Positions 18,828 through 27,105 of a stretch of 64,000 bases of DNA are shown in pieces. The notes beneath the pieces are model-generated. The model saw only the letters and a list, made by a program, of their open reading frames with translations, was not told where the DNA came from and made no database searches. Source of the stretch: Azohydromonas caseinilytica (GTDB lineage Bacteria; Pseudomonadota; Gammaproteobacteria; Burkholderiales; Burkholderiaceae_C); the NCBI RefSeq assembly GCF_012927045.1, contig NZ_JABBFW010000018.1, positions 1 to 64,000 of the forward strand, read 5' to 3'. Both the position numbers and the translations under genes were made by a program. Each line of letters begins with the position of its first letter. Position 1 is the first letter of the stretch.

Positions 18828-19435
18828 CAGCCGCGCTCCTGCAGCTCCCGCTCGATCTGCGCCCACACCGCCTCACGCGGCTGCTCAGCGTCGATGCGGA
18901 TGAAACGCTCCGGTGCCGCCGTGGCGCGTGCCGCATAGCCCTCGCGCACGCGGGTGAAGAAGATCTCGTCCTCGCTCTCGAAGCGGTCCGCCGCCCGCGC
19001 CGCCGCCCGGCGCCGCGCGGCCACGGTGGGAGGCAGATCGAACCACAGCGTCAGGTCCGGCTGACGGCCCTGCTGCACCCAGCCTTCCAGCTGGCCCAGC
19101 ACGGCCAGGTCGAAGCCGCGGCCGCCGCCCTGGTAGGCGAAAGTGGCATCCGTGAAGCGGTCGCACAGCACGGTGGCGCCACGCGCCAGGGCCGGCTCGA
19201 TGCGCTGGCGCAGGTGGTCGCGCCGCGCGGCGAACACCAGCAGGCTTTCGGTGAGCGCGTCCATGGGCTCGTGCAGCAGCAGCTCGCGCAGCCGCTCGGC
19301 CAGGGCTGTGCCACCGGGCTCGCGCGTGAGCAGCACCTCGCGCCCGCGCACGCGCAGCCACTGGGCCAGCGCCTCGATGTGCGAGCTCTTGCCCGCGCCG
19401 TCTATGCCTTCGAAGGTGATGAAGCCGTGGTTCAC
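18824..19435 (-). CDS. tmk: Thymidylate kinase
   Basis: Tmk makes dTDP from dTMP. The 203-residue product has the P-loop [14 protein letters not shown] (residues 8-21), LTREPGGT, and the DRF motif in [18 protein letters not shown]. It lies between mltG and holB with an 18-bp gap to mltG and a 4-bp overlap with holB. Confidence 0.97.
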   Translation of the reverse strand: MNHGFITFEGIDGAGKSSHIEALAQWLRVRGREVLLTREPGGTALAERLRELLLHEPMDALTESLLVFAARRDHLRQRIEPALARGATVLCDRFTDATFAYQGGGRGFDLAVLGQLEGWVQQGRQPDLTLWFDLPPTVAARRRAAARAADRFESEDEIFFTRVREGYAARATAAPERFIRIDAEQPREAVWAQIERELQERGW

Positions 19436-19453
19436 GAATGGAGGAAGTTGAAG

Positions 19454-20464
19454 TCAGGGCGCGTTGCCGCGGGGCGCGCGCTGGTACTGGTTGACCGCCC
19501 GGTTGTGGTCGGCGAGGTTGTCGCTGAAGACGCTGCTGCCGTCGCCCCGAGAGACGAAATACAGCGCCTGCGTCGGCGCTGGCTTGACGCTGGCGCGCAG
19601 CGAGTCCATGCCCGGCAGGGCAATGGGCGTGGGCGGCAGGCCCTGGCGGATGTAGGTGTTGTAGGGGGTGTCGGCCTGCAGGTCGCGCTTGCGCAGGTTG
19701 CCGTCGAAGCGCTCGCCCAGGCCGTAGATCACGGTGGGGTCGGTCTGCAGCGGCATGCCCACGCGCAGCCGGTTGAGAAACACCGCCGCCACCTTGGGCC
19801 GGTCCGTCGCCTGGCCGGTTTCCTTCTCGACGATGGAGGCCAGCACGAGCAGCTCGTCCATGCTGCGCAGCGGCGTGTCGGCCGGGCGCTCGGCCCAGAC
19901 CTGCTCCAGCCGGCGTTGCATCGCCGCATGCGCGCGCTTGAGCACCGTGAGATCGCTCACGCCGCGGCTGTAGGCATAGGTGTCCGGGAAGAAGCGCCCT
20001 TCCGGCGCCACACCCGGCGCGCCCAGCGCGGCCATCAGCTCCGTGTCGCTGAGTGTGACGGTGACGGGCTTCAGGGCCGGCGAGCGCGCGAGCTCGGCGC
20101 GCAACTGCTTGAACGTCCAACCTTCGATGAAGCGCACGCTCTCCAGCACCTCGTCGCCGCGCACCATCTTGTCCAGCAGCTGACGCGGCGTCACGCCGCG
20201 GTGGATCTCGTAGCTGCCGGCGCGGATCTGGCGGGCTTGGCCGGACCAGCGAAACCACTGGTACAGGAAATCCGGCGAGGTCTGCACGCCGGCCTGCACC
20301 CAGGCCTGGGCCACGCCGCGAGGCGCCGTGCCGGCTTCGATGGACAGCTCCACCGAGTCCGCCGCCAGGGGCAGCGGCCGCTGCAGCCACCACCAGGCAG
20401 CGCCCGCGGCGGCCAGCACACTCGTGGCCAACAGCAGCGCGAGCGCCAGCAAGATCCGCCTCAT
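19454..20464 (-). CDS. mltG: MltG, endolytic murein transglycosylase
   Basis: MltG (YceG) cuts nascent glycan strands at the inner membrane and may set strand length. ATG 20464 gives 336 residues with one N-terminal membrane anchor (ILLALALLLATSVLAAAGA), a LysM-like region, and the catalytic domain with the conserved Glu in SIVEKETGQATDRPKVAAVF and the motif LRVGMPLQTDPTVIYG. The frame stays open far upstream, but that is antisense to ygfZ. The start is 48 bp from the divergent ygfZ. Confidence 0.95.
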   Translation of the reverse strand: MRRILLALALLLATSVLAAAGAAWWWLQRPLPLAADSVELSIEAGTAPRGVAQAWVQAGVQTSPDFLYQWFRWSGQARQIRAGSYEIHRGVTPRQLLDKMVRGDEVLESVRFIEGWTFKQLRAELARSPALKPVTVTLSDTELMAALGAPGVAPEGRFFPDTYAYSRGVSDLTVLKRAHAAMQRRLEQVWAERPADTPLRSMDELLVLASIVEKETGQATDRPKVAAVFLNRLRVGMPLQTDPTVIYGLGERFDGNLRKRDLQADTPYNTYIRQGLPPTPIALPGMDSLRASVKPAPTQALYFVSRGDGSSVFSDNLADHNRAVNQYQRAPRGNAP

Positions 20465-20512
20465 CACCACACCAACACCGCCCCGGGCAAAGCCGCTGAT
20501 GATAATGGCCGG

Positions 20513-21454
20513 ATGACCGACACCCTCATTCCGGCAGGTACCTTCGACGGTGCCGTGCCTTTGACGCACTGGGGCCTGGTGCGCGCCCGCGGCGAGGATG
20601 CCGCGTCCTTCCTCCACGGCCAGCTCACGCAGGACATCCAGTCTCTGGATGCCGCCTCGGCCCGCCTGGCGGGCTACTGCTCGGCCAAGGGCCGGCTGCT
20701 GGCCAGCTTCATCACCTGGCGTCCCGCACCGGACGAGGTGCTGCTGGCCTGCAGCGCCGACGTGCTGGCCGCCAGCCTCAAGCGCCTGTCGATGTTCGTG
20801 CTGCGCGCCAAGTGCAAGCTCAGCGAGGCCACCGACCTGCGCCTCTACGGCCTGGCCGGCCCCAGTGCCGCAGCCTGGCTGGGTGACGCCGCGCCGCAGC
20901 AGCCCTGGCAGCGCGTGCGCCACGGCGAGGCCGACGTGATCCGCCTCCCCGACGCCGACGGCATCCCGCGCTGGCTGCTGGCCGCCGCGGCCGAGGCGCC
21001 GGCCCCCGCGCTGCCGGCACTGAGCCAAGAGGCCTGGCGCTGGCTGGAAGTGCGCAGCGCCCTGCCGCGCGTCGTGGGCCCGACTGTCGAGCAGTTCGTG
21101 CCCCAGATGGTGAACCTGGAGCTGGTGGGCGGCGTGAACTTCAAGAAGGGCTGCTACCCGGGCCAGGAAGTGGTGGCGCGCAGCCAGTACCGCGGCACGC
21201 TCAAGCGCCGTGCCTTCCTGTTCGATGCCGAGGCCGACGCCGCGCCGGGCCAGGAGGTGTTCGCCGCCGGCGACGACCCGACGCAGCCGTCGGGCATGGT
21301 GGTCGATGCCGCCTCGCTGCAGGGCCGCCACGCCGCGCTGGTGGAGCTGAAGATCGCCGCGCTGCAGGCGCCCTCGCTGCACCTGCGCAGCCCCGACGGC
21401 CCGGCGCTGCGCCAGGCGCCCTTGCCTTACGACCTGCCGCTGGATGCCGCCTGA
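20513..21454 (+). CDS. ygfZ: YgfZ/GcvT-type folate-binding protein
   Basis: YgfZ is a tetrahydrofolate-binding protein that supports assembly of some Fe-S enzymes. The 313-residue product has the diagnostic motif GCYPGQEVVAR, with the conserved Cys, near residue 220, and the N-terminal GcvT-like region (LTHWGLVRARGEDAASFLHG). ATG 20513 is the first start after the divergent mltG. The last 11 bases overlap the next gene. Confidence 0.93.
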   Translation: MTDTLIPAGTFDGAVPLTHWGLVRARGEDAASFLHGQLTQDIQSLDAASARLAGYCSAKGRLLASFITWRPAPDEVLLACSADVLAASLKRLSMFVLRAKCKLSEATDLRLYGLAGPSAAAWLGDAAPQQPWQRVRHGEADVIRLPDADGIPRWLLAAAAEAPAPALPALSQEAWRWLEVRSALPRVVGPTVEQFVPQMVNLELVGGVNFKKGCYPGQEVVARSQYRGTLKRRAFLFDAEADAAPGQEVFAAGDDPTQPSGMVVDAASLQGRHAALVELKIAALQAPSLHLRSPDGPALRQAPLPYDLPLDAA

Positions 21455-21770
21455 CTTGACGAGCGCCCCGGGCGGGCGCCAGCTGTTCGTGTACTACCGC
21501 GTGGCCCTGCCCGACCTGGGCGCCTGCGTGCAGGCCGTGCGCGGGCTGCAGGCCGGGTTGCAGCGCACGCATCCGGACCTGCAGTGCGCGCTGCTGCAGC
21601 GTCCGGAGAGCGAGGATGCCGACGGCCAGCGCACGCTCATGGAGTGCTACGCGCGCCCGGGCGGCATCGACGCGGTACTGCAGGCGCACATTGCCCATGC
21701 CGCGACGGCGGCGCTGGCGCTGCTGGTGCTGGGCCCGCGCCACGTGGAGATATTCGAGCCATGTGCCTGA
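21444..21770 (+). CDS. DUF4936 family protein
   Basis: A 108-residue protein starting LFVYYRVALPDL after a short lead and ending HVEIFEPCA. It resembles the small DUF4936 proteins that lie between ygfZ and an NRDE gene in Burkholderiales. It overlaps ygfZ by 11 bp and the next start by 10 bp, so expression is tightly coupled. No catalytic motif is visible and the function is unknown. Confidence 0.75.
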   Translation: MPPDLTSAPGGRQLFVYYRVALPDLGACVQAVRGLQAGLQRTHPDLQCALLQRPESEDADGQRTLMECYARPGGIDAVLQAHIAHAATAALALLVLGPRHVEIFEPCA

Positions 21771-22573
21771 TCGCTCTGGCCTGGGATGCCGATCCCCGCT
21801 TCGACCTGGTGGTGGCCGCCAACCGGGACGAGTTCCTGGACCGCCCCACCGCGCCGCTGCACCGCTGGCCGGACGGCACGCTCGCCGGCCGGGACCTGAG
21901 GGCCGGTGGCACCTGGATGGGCCTCACCGTCACTGGCCGGCTGGCCATGCTCACCAACGTGCGCCGGCCCGGCGCGGTTCGCCCCGACGCGCCCTCGCGC
22001 GGCGAGATCGTGACGCAGTGGCTGCATGGCGCTGCCGAACCGGCCGGCTTCTGCGCCGAGCTGGCGGCTGCCGGCCATAACCCGTTCAACCTGATCGCGG
22101 GCGACATCGCAGGCGGCGAGCTGTTCTGGACCGGCAGCGACCATCCGACGCCGCATCCGCTGGCACCCGGCCTGCATGCTGTTTCCAACGCCGTGCTGGA
22201 CACGCCCTGGCCCAAGCTGCGCCGGCTCAAGGCCGGCTTGGCGCAGGCGCTGCGGGAGAGCGACAGCGCCGAGGCGCTGGTCGAGACGCTGCTGCATGCG
22301 CTGTCGCACCGTGAGCGCGTGCCCGATGCGGAGCTGCCCAGCACCGGGGTGCCGTTGGAGCTGGAGCGCGGCCTGTCCTCCGTGTTCATCGACATGCCGC
22401 ACTACGGCACGCGCAGCTCCACGGTGCTGGTGCGCGAGCGCGAGAGCCGGCGCCTCGTCGTGGTGGAGCTGAGCCATGGCCCGCAGCCGCAACGCCGGCG
22501 CGTGGAGCTGCCGCAGTGGCCTGCAACGATGCCGACCACACCATCTGCCGAGGCGGTCAGCGTCGCCTCCTGA
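21761..22573 (+). CDS. NRDE family protein (TANGO2-like)
   Basis: The NRDE family begins at Cys2, and here ATG 21761 gives MCLIALAWD followed by the family motif AANRDEFLDRPT. The 270-residue length fits. TANGO2, the human member, affects lipid and haem handling, but the bacterial role is not settled. The longer open frame upstream is a frame overlap with DUF4936. Third gene of the ygfZ unit. Confidence 0.9.
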   Translation: MCLIALAWDADPRFDLVVAANRDEFLDRPTAPLHRWPDGTLAGRDLRAGGTWMGLTVTGRLAMLTNVRRPGAVRPDAPSRGEIVTQWLHGAAEPAGFCAELAAAGHNPFNLIAGDIAGGELFWTGSDHPTPHPLAPGLHAVSNAVLDTPWPKLRRLKAGLAQALRESDSAEALVETLLHALSHRERVPDAELPSTGVPLELERGLSSVFIDMPHYGTRSSTVLVRERESRRLVVVELSHGPQPQRRRVELPQWPATMPTTPSAEAVSVAS

Positions 22574-22599
22574 AAAACCATCTTGGAAGGCGCCGGGCT

Positions 22600-23079
22600 T
22601 CAGCTCTGGTCCTGGTCCAACACCAGGACCATTTCCACATGCGGAAGCCCCGCCTCGATGAACTCGTCGCCGCGCACCGTGAAGCCGGCCGGCAAGTAAA
22701 AACTGGCAGCTGACTGCTGCGCGTGCAGCATCACCTCGCGAGCGCCCTGCGCATGGGCTGCGTCCAATAGAGCCTGCAGCAAGACCTGGCCCACGCCCTG
22801 GCCGCGCTGCGAACGCAGCACCGCCAGGCGGCCCAGCTTCATCACGCCATCGGGCAGCGGCAGCAGCCGGCCGGTGCCCACAGCTTGGCCCGCAGCATCG
22901 AAAGCCACGGCATGCAGGCAGCCGGTGTCGGCCGGGTCGCGTTCCAACTGGGCTGGAATGCCCTGCTCCTCCACGAAGACCGCTTGGCGAATGGCTTGAG
23001 CCGCAGACCCCAGTTGCTGCCAGCTTCCTGTACGGACTGTGGTGTCGCAGTGAGGTGGATGAATGTTTGAGTTAATCAT
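22600..23079 (-). CDS. GNAT family N-acetyltransferase
   Basis: A 159-residue acetyltransferase with the acetyl-CoA motif A (LRSQRGQGVGQVLL), an N-terminal VFVEEQGIP and a C-terminal FYLPAGFTVRGDEFIEAGLP. This matches the ElaA/YjcF-like GNAT subgroup. The substrate is unknown. Its ATG is the third copy of a CAACGTACATG element repeated at 102-103 bp intervals upstream. Confidence 0.85.
   Translation of the reverse strand: MINSNIHPPHCDTTVRTGSWQQLGSAAQAIRQAVFVEEQGIPAQLERDPADTGCLHAVAFDAAGQAVGTGRLLPLPDGVMKLGRLAVLRSQRGQGVGQVLLQALLDAAHAQGAREVMLHAQQSAASFYLPAGFTVRGDEFIEAGLPHVEMVLVLDQDQS
22607..22631 (+). terminator. Perfect 10-bp hairpin between converging genes
   Basis: TGGTCCTGGT (22607-22616) pairs perfectly with ACCAGGACCA (22622-22631) across a 5-nt loop and is followed by TTT on the plus strand. 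It lies 33 bp after the NRDE stop and inside the last codons of the converging GNAT gene. It may terminate the ygfZ unit, but the T-tract is short. Confidence 0.4.
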
Positions 23080-23089
23080 GTACGTTGTT

Positions 23090-23182
23090 TCAGCTTGCTA
23101 AACAGAGCGCCATGTTCCTGCGTCGAAGGCCGGGCCGTACTCCTCTTCGCTTTCTGGCACGACCATCGCGCAGGAATGTCAT
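23090..23182 (-). CDS. Possible 30-codon small ORF 2
   Basis: ATG 23182 to TGA 23090 encodes 30 residues, basic in the middle (MTFLRDGRARKRRG, ending MALCLAS). It starts 9 nt after the stop of small ORF 1 and ends 10 nt before the GNAT ATG, with the same CAACGTAC before each start. No clear Shine-Dalgarno is seen. It may be a leader peptide or non-coding repeat DNA. Confidence 0.3.
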   Translation of the reverse strand: MTFLRDGRARKRRGVRPGLRRRNMALCLAS

Positions 23183-23191
23183 GTACGTTGC

Positions 23192-23284
23192 TCAGGTAAC
23201 CTGGACACCCGCTCCGCCCATGAGCCGGCCCAGCCGCGCAGATTGTCTACACCGCACCTCGCAGGCATGCCGCAGGACAACCAT
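23192..23284 (-). CDS. Possible 30-codon small ORF 1
   Basis: ATG 23284 to TGA 23192 encodes 30 residues (MVVLRHACEVRCRQ, ending GGAGVQVT), the same length as the next small ORF. It lies 38 bp after the stop of the esterase gene. Product similarity between the two small ORFs is confined to the first five codons (M..LR). Confidence 0.3.
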   Translation of the reverse strand: MVVLRHACEVRCRQSARLGRLMGGAGVQVT

Positions 23285-23322
23285 GTACGTTGTTCTGACA
23301 ACGCAGCGCCAAGGCCCTGCCC

Positions 23323-24258
23323 TCAGGATTCCCAGGCCTGGCGCAGCGCCTCGGCCGCAACCTGCTGGGCCAGCTTCGCTTCGGGAATGGCACGGCCCAT
23401 CTTGATGAAGTCGTGCGTCAGGCCCCGATACAGCTCCAGCTCGACTGGCACGCCCGCGGCGCGCAGCTGGTCGGCATAGGCCACGCCCTCGTCCACCAGC
23501 GGATCGCACTCGGCCAGGATCACGCAGGCCGGCGCCACGCCGTCCACGTCGGCCTCCAGCGGCGCGAAGCGCCAGTCGCGCCGGTGGTGGTGCTCGATGT
23601 AGTGATCGAAGAACCAGGCGATGGCGGCCGCGTCCAGCACGAAGCCGTTGGCGAAGAGCTTGTGGCTGGCCGTGTCGGCATGCGCGGTGGTGCCGGGCGT
23701 GATCAGCAGTTGCAGCGCCAGCGCTAGCCCGCGGTCGCGCGCATGCAGGGCACACACCGCCGCCAGGGTGCCGCCAGCGCTGTCGCCGCCCACGGCCAGG
23801 CGGGAGGCGTCCAGCCCGAGCATGTGCGCCTGGGCCGCCAGCCAGTGCATCGCGGCCCAGGCGTCGTCCACCGCGGTCGGGAAGCGGTGCTCGGGCGCGA
23901 GCCGATAGTCCAGCGCCACCACCGCCCCGCCGCTGCGCAGCGCCAGCTGCCGGCACAGGCTGTCGTGCGTCCCCAGGTTGCCGATGACGAAGCCGCCACC
24001 GTGCAGGTACAGCAGCAGCGGCAGCCGCTCGTGCGAGGGTGCGTACAGCCGCGCCGGCAACGGCGTGCCGTCGGCGGCGGGAATGGTGAAGTCTTCGACC
24101 CGCGCCAGCGGCGCGCGCGGCGGGTCCAGCACCTCGGCGCGCAGCGTGTAGGCCGCGCGCGCCTCGGCCGGGGTCATGGCGTGCAGCGGCGGCGTCTTCA
24201 CGCGCGCCATGCGCGCGAGCAAGCCGGCCATCTGCGGCGTGAGAAAGTGGGTGCTCAA
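23323..24258 (-). CDS. Alpha/beta hydrolase, HSL-type esterase
   Basis: The 311-residue product belongs to the hormone-sensitive-lipase esterase family. The oxyanion motif HGGGFVIG, the nucleophile elbow GDSAGG, the Asp in ECDPLVDEG and the His in GLTHDFI form a full catalytic set. It has no signal peptide, so it is probably a cytoplasmic carboxylesterase for short acyl or aryl esters. The natural substrate is unknown. Confidence 0.93.
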   Translation of the reverse strand: MSTHFLTPQMAGLLARMARVKTPPLHAMTPAEARAAYTLRAEVLDPPRAPLARVEDFTIPAADGTPLPARLYAPSHERLPLLLYLHGGGFVIGNLGTHDSLCRQLALRSGGAVVALDYRLAPEHRFPTAVDDAWAAMHWLAAQAHMLGLDASRLAVGGDSAGGTLAAVCALHARDRGLALALQLLITPGTTAHADTASHKLFANGFVLDAAAIAWFFDHYIEHHHRRDWRFAPLEADVDGVAPACVILAECDPLVDEGVAYADQLRAAGVPVELELYRGLTHDFIKMGRAIPEAKLAQQVAAEALRQAWES

Positions 24259-24324
24259 GCGACGAGGTCCTGAATGCGACGGGCGGCGAGTATGCCCGCG
24301 CGCCCTGCCTTGGCGCCCTCAAGG

Positions 24325-24356
24325 AAAAAGCCCGCTGGCCTGGTGGACCAGCGGGC
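24325..24356 (-). terminator. Intrinsic terminator of aceA
   Basis: On the minus strand GCCCGCTGG and CCAGCGGGC form a 9-bp perfect stem with a 9-nt loop, followed by TTTTT. It lies about 110 bp after the aceA stop and before the esterase gene. Confidence 0.85.
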
Positions 24357-24465
24357 CACGTGCGCCGAGGTTCGCCCGGCGCACGAATTCACTGAAAAGC
24401 CGGCATCGTGTCGCCGGCAGCCCGCACCCCACGCACAGGCTCAGTGGATCAGTGAATGCTTGAGA

Positions 24466-25782
24466 TCAGTGGAACTGCTCTTCCTCGGTGGAACCGGCCA
24501 GCGCCTTGACGCTGGAGGAACCGCCCTGGATCACCGTGGTCACGTCGTCGAAGTAACCGGCGCCCACTTCCTGCTGGTGCGACACGAAGGTGTAGCCCTT
24601 CTCGCGAGCGGCGAACTCCGGCTCCTGGACCATATTGACGTAGTGCTTCATGCCTTCGCCGCGGGCGTAAGCGTGCGCGAACTGGAAGGTGTTGAACCAG
24701 TTAATGTGGATGCCGGCCAGCGTGATGAACTGGTACTTGTAGCCCAGCGCCGACAGCTCTTCCTGGAACGAGGCGATCTGCTTGTCGTCCAGGTTCTTCT
24801 TCCAGTTGAACGAGGGCGAGCAGTTGTAGCTCAGCAGCTTGCCGGGGCAGGCGGCGTGCACGGCCTGGGCGAACTCGCGGGCGAAGCCGATGTCGGGCAC
24901 GCCGGTCTCGCACCACACCAGGTCGGCGTAGGGCGCATAGGCCACGCCGCGGCTGATGGCCTGCTCCAGGCCGTTCTTGACGCGGTAGAAGCCTTCCTGC
25001 GTGCGCTCGCCGGTCAGGAAGGGCTTGTCGTTGGCGTCGTGGTCGCTCGTGATCAGGTTGGCGGCCTCGGCGTCGGTGCGGGCCAGCACGATGGTGGGCA
25101 CGCCCATCACGTCGGCGGCAAAGCGCGCGGCGATCAGCTTCTCGATGGCTTCCTGGGTCGGCACCAGCACCTTGCCGCCCATGTGGCCGCACTTCTTCAC
25201 GGCGGCCAGCTGGTCTTCGAAGTGCACGCCGGCGGCGCCCGCGGCGATCATGTTCTTCATCAGCTCGAAGGCGTTGAGCACGCCGCCGAAGCCGGCTTCA
25301 GCATCCGCCACGATGGGCAGGAAGTAGTCGACGAAGCCTTCGTCGCCGGGGTTGATGCCGCGCGACCACTGGATCTCGTCGGCACGCTTGAAGGTGTTGT
25401 TGATGCGGCGAACCATGGTCGGCACCGAGTCGTACGCGTACAGCGACTGGTCGGGGTACATGGTTTCGGAGGTGTTGCCGTCGGCGGCGACCTGCCAGCC
25501 CGACAGGTACACGGCTTCCAGGCCGGCCTTGGCCTGCTGCATCGCCTGGCCCGCGCTGATCGCGCCGAAGGCGTTCACGTAGCCCTTCTTGGCGCCGCCA
25601 TTGACCTTCTCCCACAGCTTCTCGGCACCGCGCTGGGCCAGCGTGTACTCGGGCTGCAGGCTGCCGCGCAGACGCACCACGTCGGCGGCGCTGTAGCCGC
25701 GCTTCACGAGCTTCCAACGGGGGTTCTCGGCCCAATCCTTCTCCAGGGCGGCGATCTGCTGTTCGCGGGTCAGTTGGCTCAT
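24466..25782 (-). CDS. aceA: Isocitrate lyase
   Basis: Isocitrate lyase splits isocitrate to glyoxylate and succinate, the first step of the glyoxylate shunt. The 438-residue product has the signature KKCGHMGGK (196-204) with catalytic Cys198, and [19 protein letters not shown] and [14 protein letters not shown]. The start follows AGAAGGAGTC. Length matches the short bacterial (E. coli-like) class. Three palindromes upstream suggest regulated expression. Malate synthase is not in the window. Confidence 0.97.
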   Translation of the reverse strand: MSQLTREQQIAALEKDWAENPRWKLVKRGYSAADVVRLRGSLQPEYTLAQRGAEKLWEKVNGGAKKGYVNAFGAISAGQAMQQAKAGLEAVYLSGWQVAADGNTSETMYPDQSLYAYDSVPTMVRRINNTFKRADEIQWSRGINPGDEGFVDYFLPIVADAEAGFGGVLNAFELMKNMIAAGAAGVHFEDQLAAVKKCGHMGGKVLVPTQEAIEKLIAARFAADVMGVPTIVLARTDAEAANLITSDHDANDKPFLTGERTQEGFYRVKNGLEQAISRGVAYAPYADLVWCETGVPDIGFAREFAQAVHAACPGKLLSYNCSPSFNWKKNLDDKQIASFQEELSALGYKYQFITLAGIHINWFNTFQFAHAYARGEGMKHYVNMVQEPEFAAREKGYTFVSHQQEVGAGYFDDVTTVIQGGSSSVKALAGSTEEEQFH

Positions 25783-25867
25783 CGGGAGACTCCTTCTGCG
25801 GTGAGAGATGAAACAGGTGAATCGATGGCTAAAGCCTAAAGGCAGAAGCGGTCAGTCAGTAGACTTA

Positions 25868-25883
25868 TGTCTTATATAAGACA
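25868..25883. promoter_or_regulatory. 16-bp perfect palindrome before aceA
   Basis: TGTCTTATATAAGACA is fully self-complementary and centred 93 bp upstream of the aceA ATG. It contains TATAAG/TATATAAG, so it may overlap the aceA -10 region, as a repressor operator would. Confidence 0.6.
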
Positions 25884-25964
25884 GAAAATTTTTCCTAAAT
25901 AAATCAATAACTTAATCATAATATTCCACAATGCGGCATAACATTTCCTGTCATGGGAAAAATT

Positions 25965-26001
25965 GCTGCGTCGCAGCACCCGTGAATTTCGCAATGCGAA
26001 A
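25965..26001. promoter_or_regulatory. Two further palindromes before aceA
   Basis: GCTGCG-T-CGCAGC (25965-25977) and TTTCGCA-A-TGCGAAA (25987-26001) are perfect odd-length palindromes with centres 23 bp apart. The second resembles IclR-type operators (TTCGCnnTGCGAA), which is an inference. The 25783-26094 gap holds no gene. TCCCTTAAGGGA (26032-26043) is another palindrome, closer to the upstream gene's end. Confidence 0.45.
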
Positions 26002-26094
26002 CAGCGTTTTTCAGCGTGCGAAGAAGGGTCTTCCCTTAAGGGACTTCCTGAGGGTGCGCGCCGGTGCCAAGCCCCTCGGACAGCACTCGCGGGC

Positions 26095-27105
26095 TCACCG
26101 TGATCGGCCGTGCCGCCCTGCCGGCCGTCGAAACGGCCCCAGATGGCGGGCCACCAGCAGCGCCAGCGCGGCCAAGGCCAGCCACGGACGCAGCGACACC
26201 CGCTCCCGCTGCCGCCGCGCGTGGGCCGGGTCCTGCAGCAGCGACAGCAGTTGCGAGGCAGACTGCAGCCGCGCATAGCGCAACCCGGCCTCCTGGGACA
26301 GCCGCCGCAGATAGGGCTCGCGCAGCGCCGACAGGTGCTCGCGCCCCGGGGTGGCGCCCAGGTCCGGCGGGGCCGGGCCGGCCTCCTCCACCATGCGCTC
26401 GCCCTCGACGCTGCCGCCGCGCCCGCGGCTGAACGGCTCCACCTGCAGCACCTCGCTCGCATTCCAGAAGCCCAGCGGCCGGCCTTGCGGGTCGCTGCGT
26501 GGAATGGGCGAGAGCTGCAGCCCACCGACGCCGAGCAGCCAGCCGGCCTCGCGCCCGGACTCGGTGTCCAGCGGCGGCCGGTAGCGTGGATTGAGCGGCG
26601 GCGCCTCATGCCCGTCGGTGACGAAGACCAGCGCCGGCTGCTCCGGCAGCGCCCGCGCCAGGCGCAGCGCGCTGTTGAGCCCCTTGGCCACCTCGCTGTT
26701 GCCGCTCCAGGCCATGCGCCCATCGATGCGCGCCAGCGCCTCGCGCAGCTCCCGCAGGTGCTCGCATACCTCCAGCGGCGTGAGCAGCAGCACGCTGCGG
26801 TGCTCGGTGAACAGGCCCAGGCCGATGCGCGAGCCGCAAGGCAGCCGCCCCAGCGCGTCGTGCAGCGCCGCGCGCGCCAACGCCAGGCGCGACACCGTGC
26901 GCCCATCGAGCGGCACGTCCGCCACGTCCATGCTCTGCGTGACGTCCAGCACCACCACGGCTTCCGGCCGGGCCAGCTCCAGCGGCACCGTCACATCGAG
27001 CACTGCCAGCGCCAGCAGCAGCACCGCCGCCGGCAGCGCGCGCCGGCCGGGGCCGGGCCACCAGCGCCGGGCCTTGTCGAACCATGAGACGGCATCACCG
27101 CTCAC
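26095..27105 (-). CDS. VWA-domain membrane protein, MxaL-like
   Basis: A 336-residue protein with an N-terminal membrane segment (ALPAAVLLLALAVLDVTVPL), a von Willebrand A domain with the metal site start VVVLDVTQSMD and LVFVTDGHE, and a C-terminal membrane segment (LALAALALLVARHLG). By position it is the last gene of a six-gene block in the order of methylotroph mxaR-S-A-C-K-L, so MxaL-like is the best label. MxaL acts in calcium loading of methanol dehydrogenase in methylotrophs. It overlaps the previous gene by 4 bp. Confidence 0.75.
   Translation of the reverse strand: MSGDAVSWFDKARRWWPGPGRRALPAAVLLLALAVLDVTVPLELARPEAVVVLDVTQSMDVADVPLDGRTVSRLALARAALHDALGRLPCGSRIGLGLFTEHRSVLLLTPLEVCEHLRELREALARIDGRMAWSGNSEVAKGLNSALRLARALPEQPALVFVTDGHEAPPLNPRYRPPLDTESGREAGWLLGVGGLQLSPIPRSDPQGRPLGFWNASEVLQVEPFSRGRGGSVEGERMVEEAGPAPPDLGATPGREHLSALREPYLRRLSQEAGLRYARLQSASQLLSLLQDPAHARRQRERVSLRPWLALAALALLVARHLGPFRRPAGRHGRSR

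Larger units (their letters stand above)
23077..23292 (-). repeat. CAACGTACATG, three copies 102-103 bp apart
   Basis: On the minus strand CAACGTACATG occurs at 23292-23282, 23190-23180 and 23087-23077. In each copy ATG is the first codon of an ORF. Similarity extends past the ATG in the two upstream copies (TTCCTGCGC versus GTCCTGCGG about 5 nt later), so the units look duplicated. Confidence 0.8.

Noticed and set aside
24274-25839. 521-codon plus-strand ORF
   Set aside because: Antisense to aceA, which has intact catalytic motifs.
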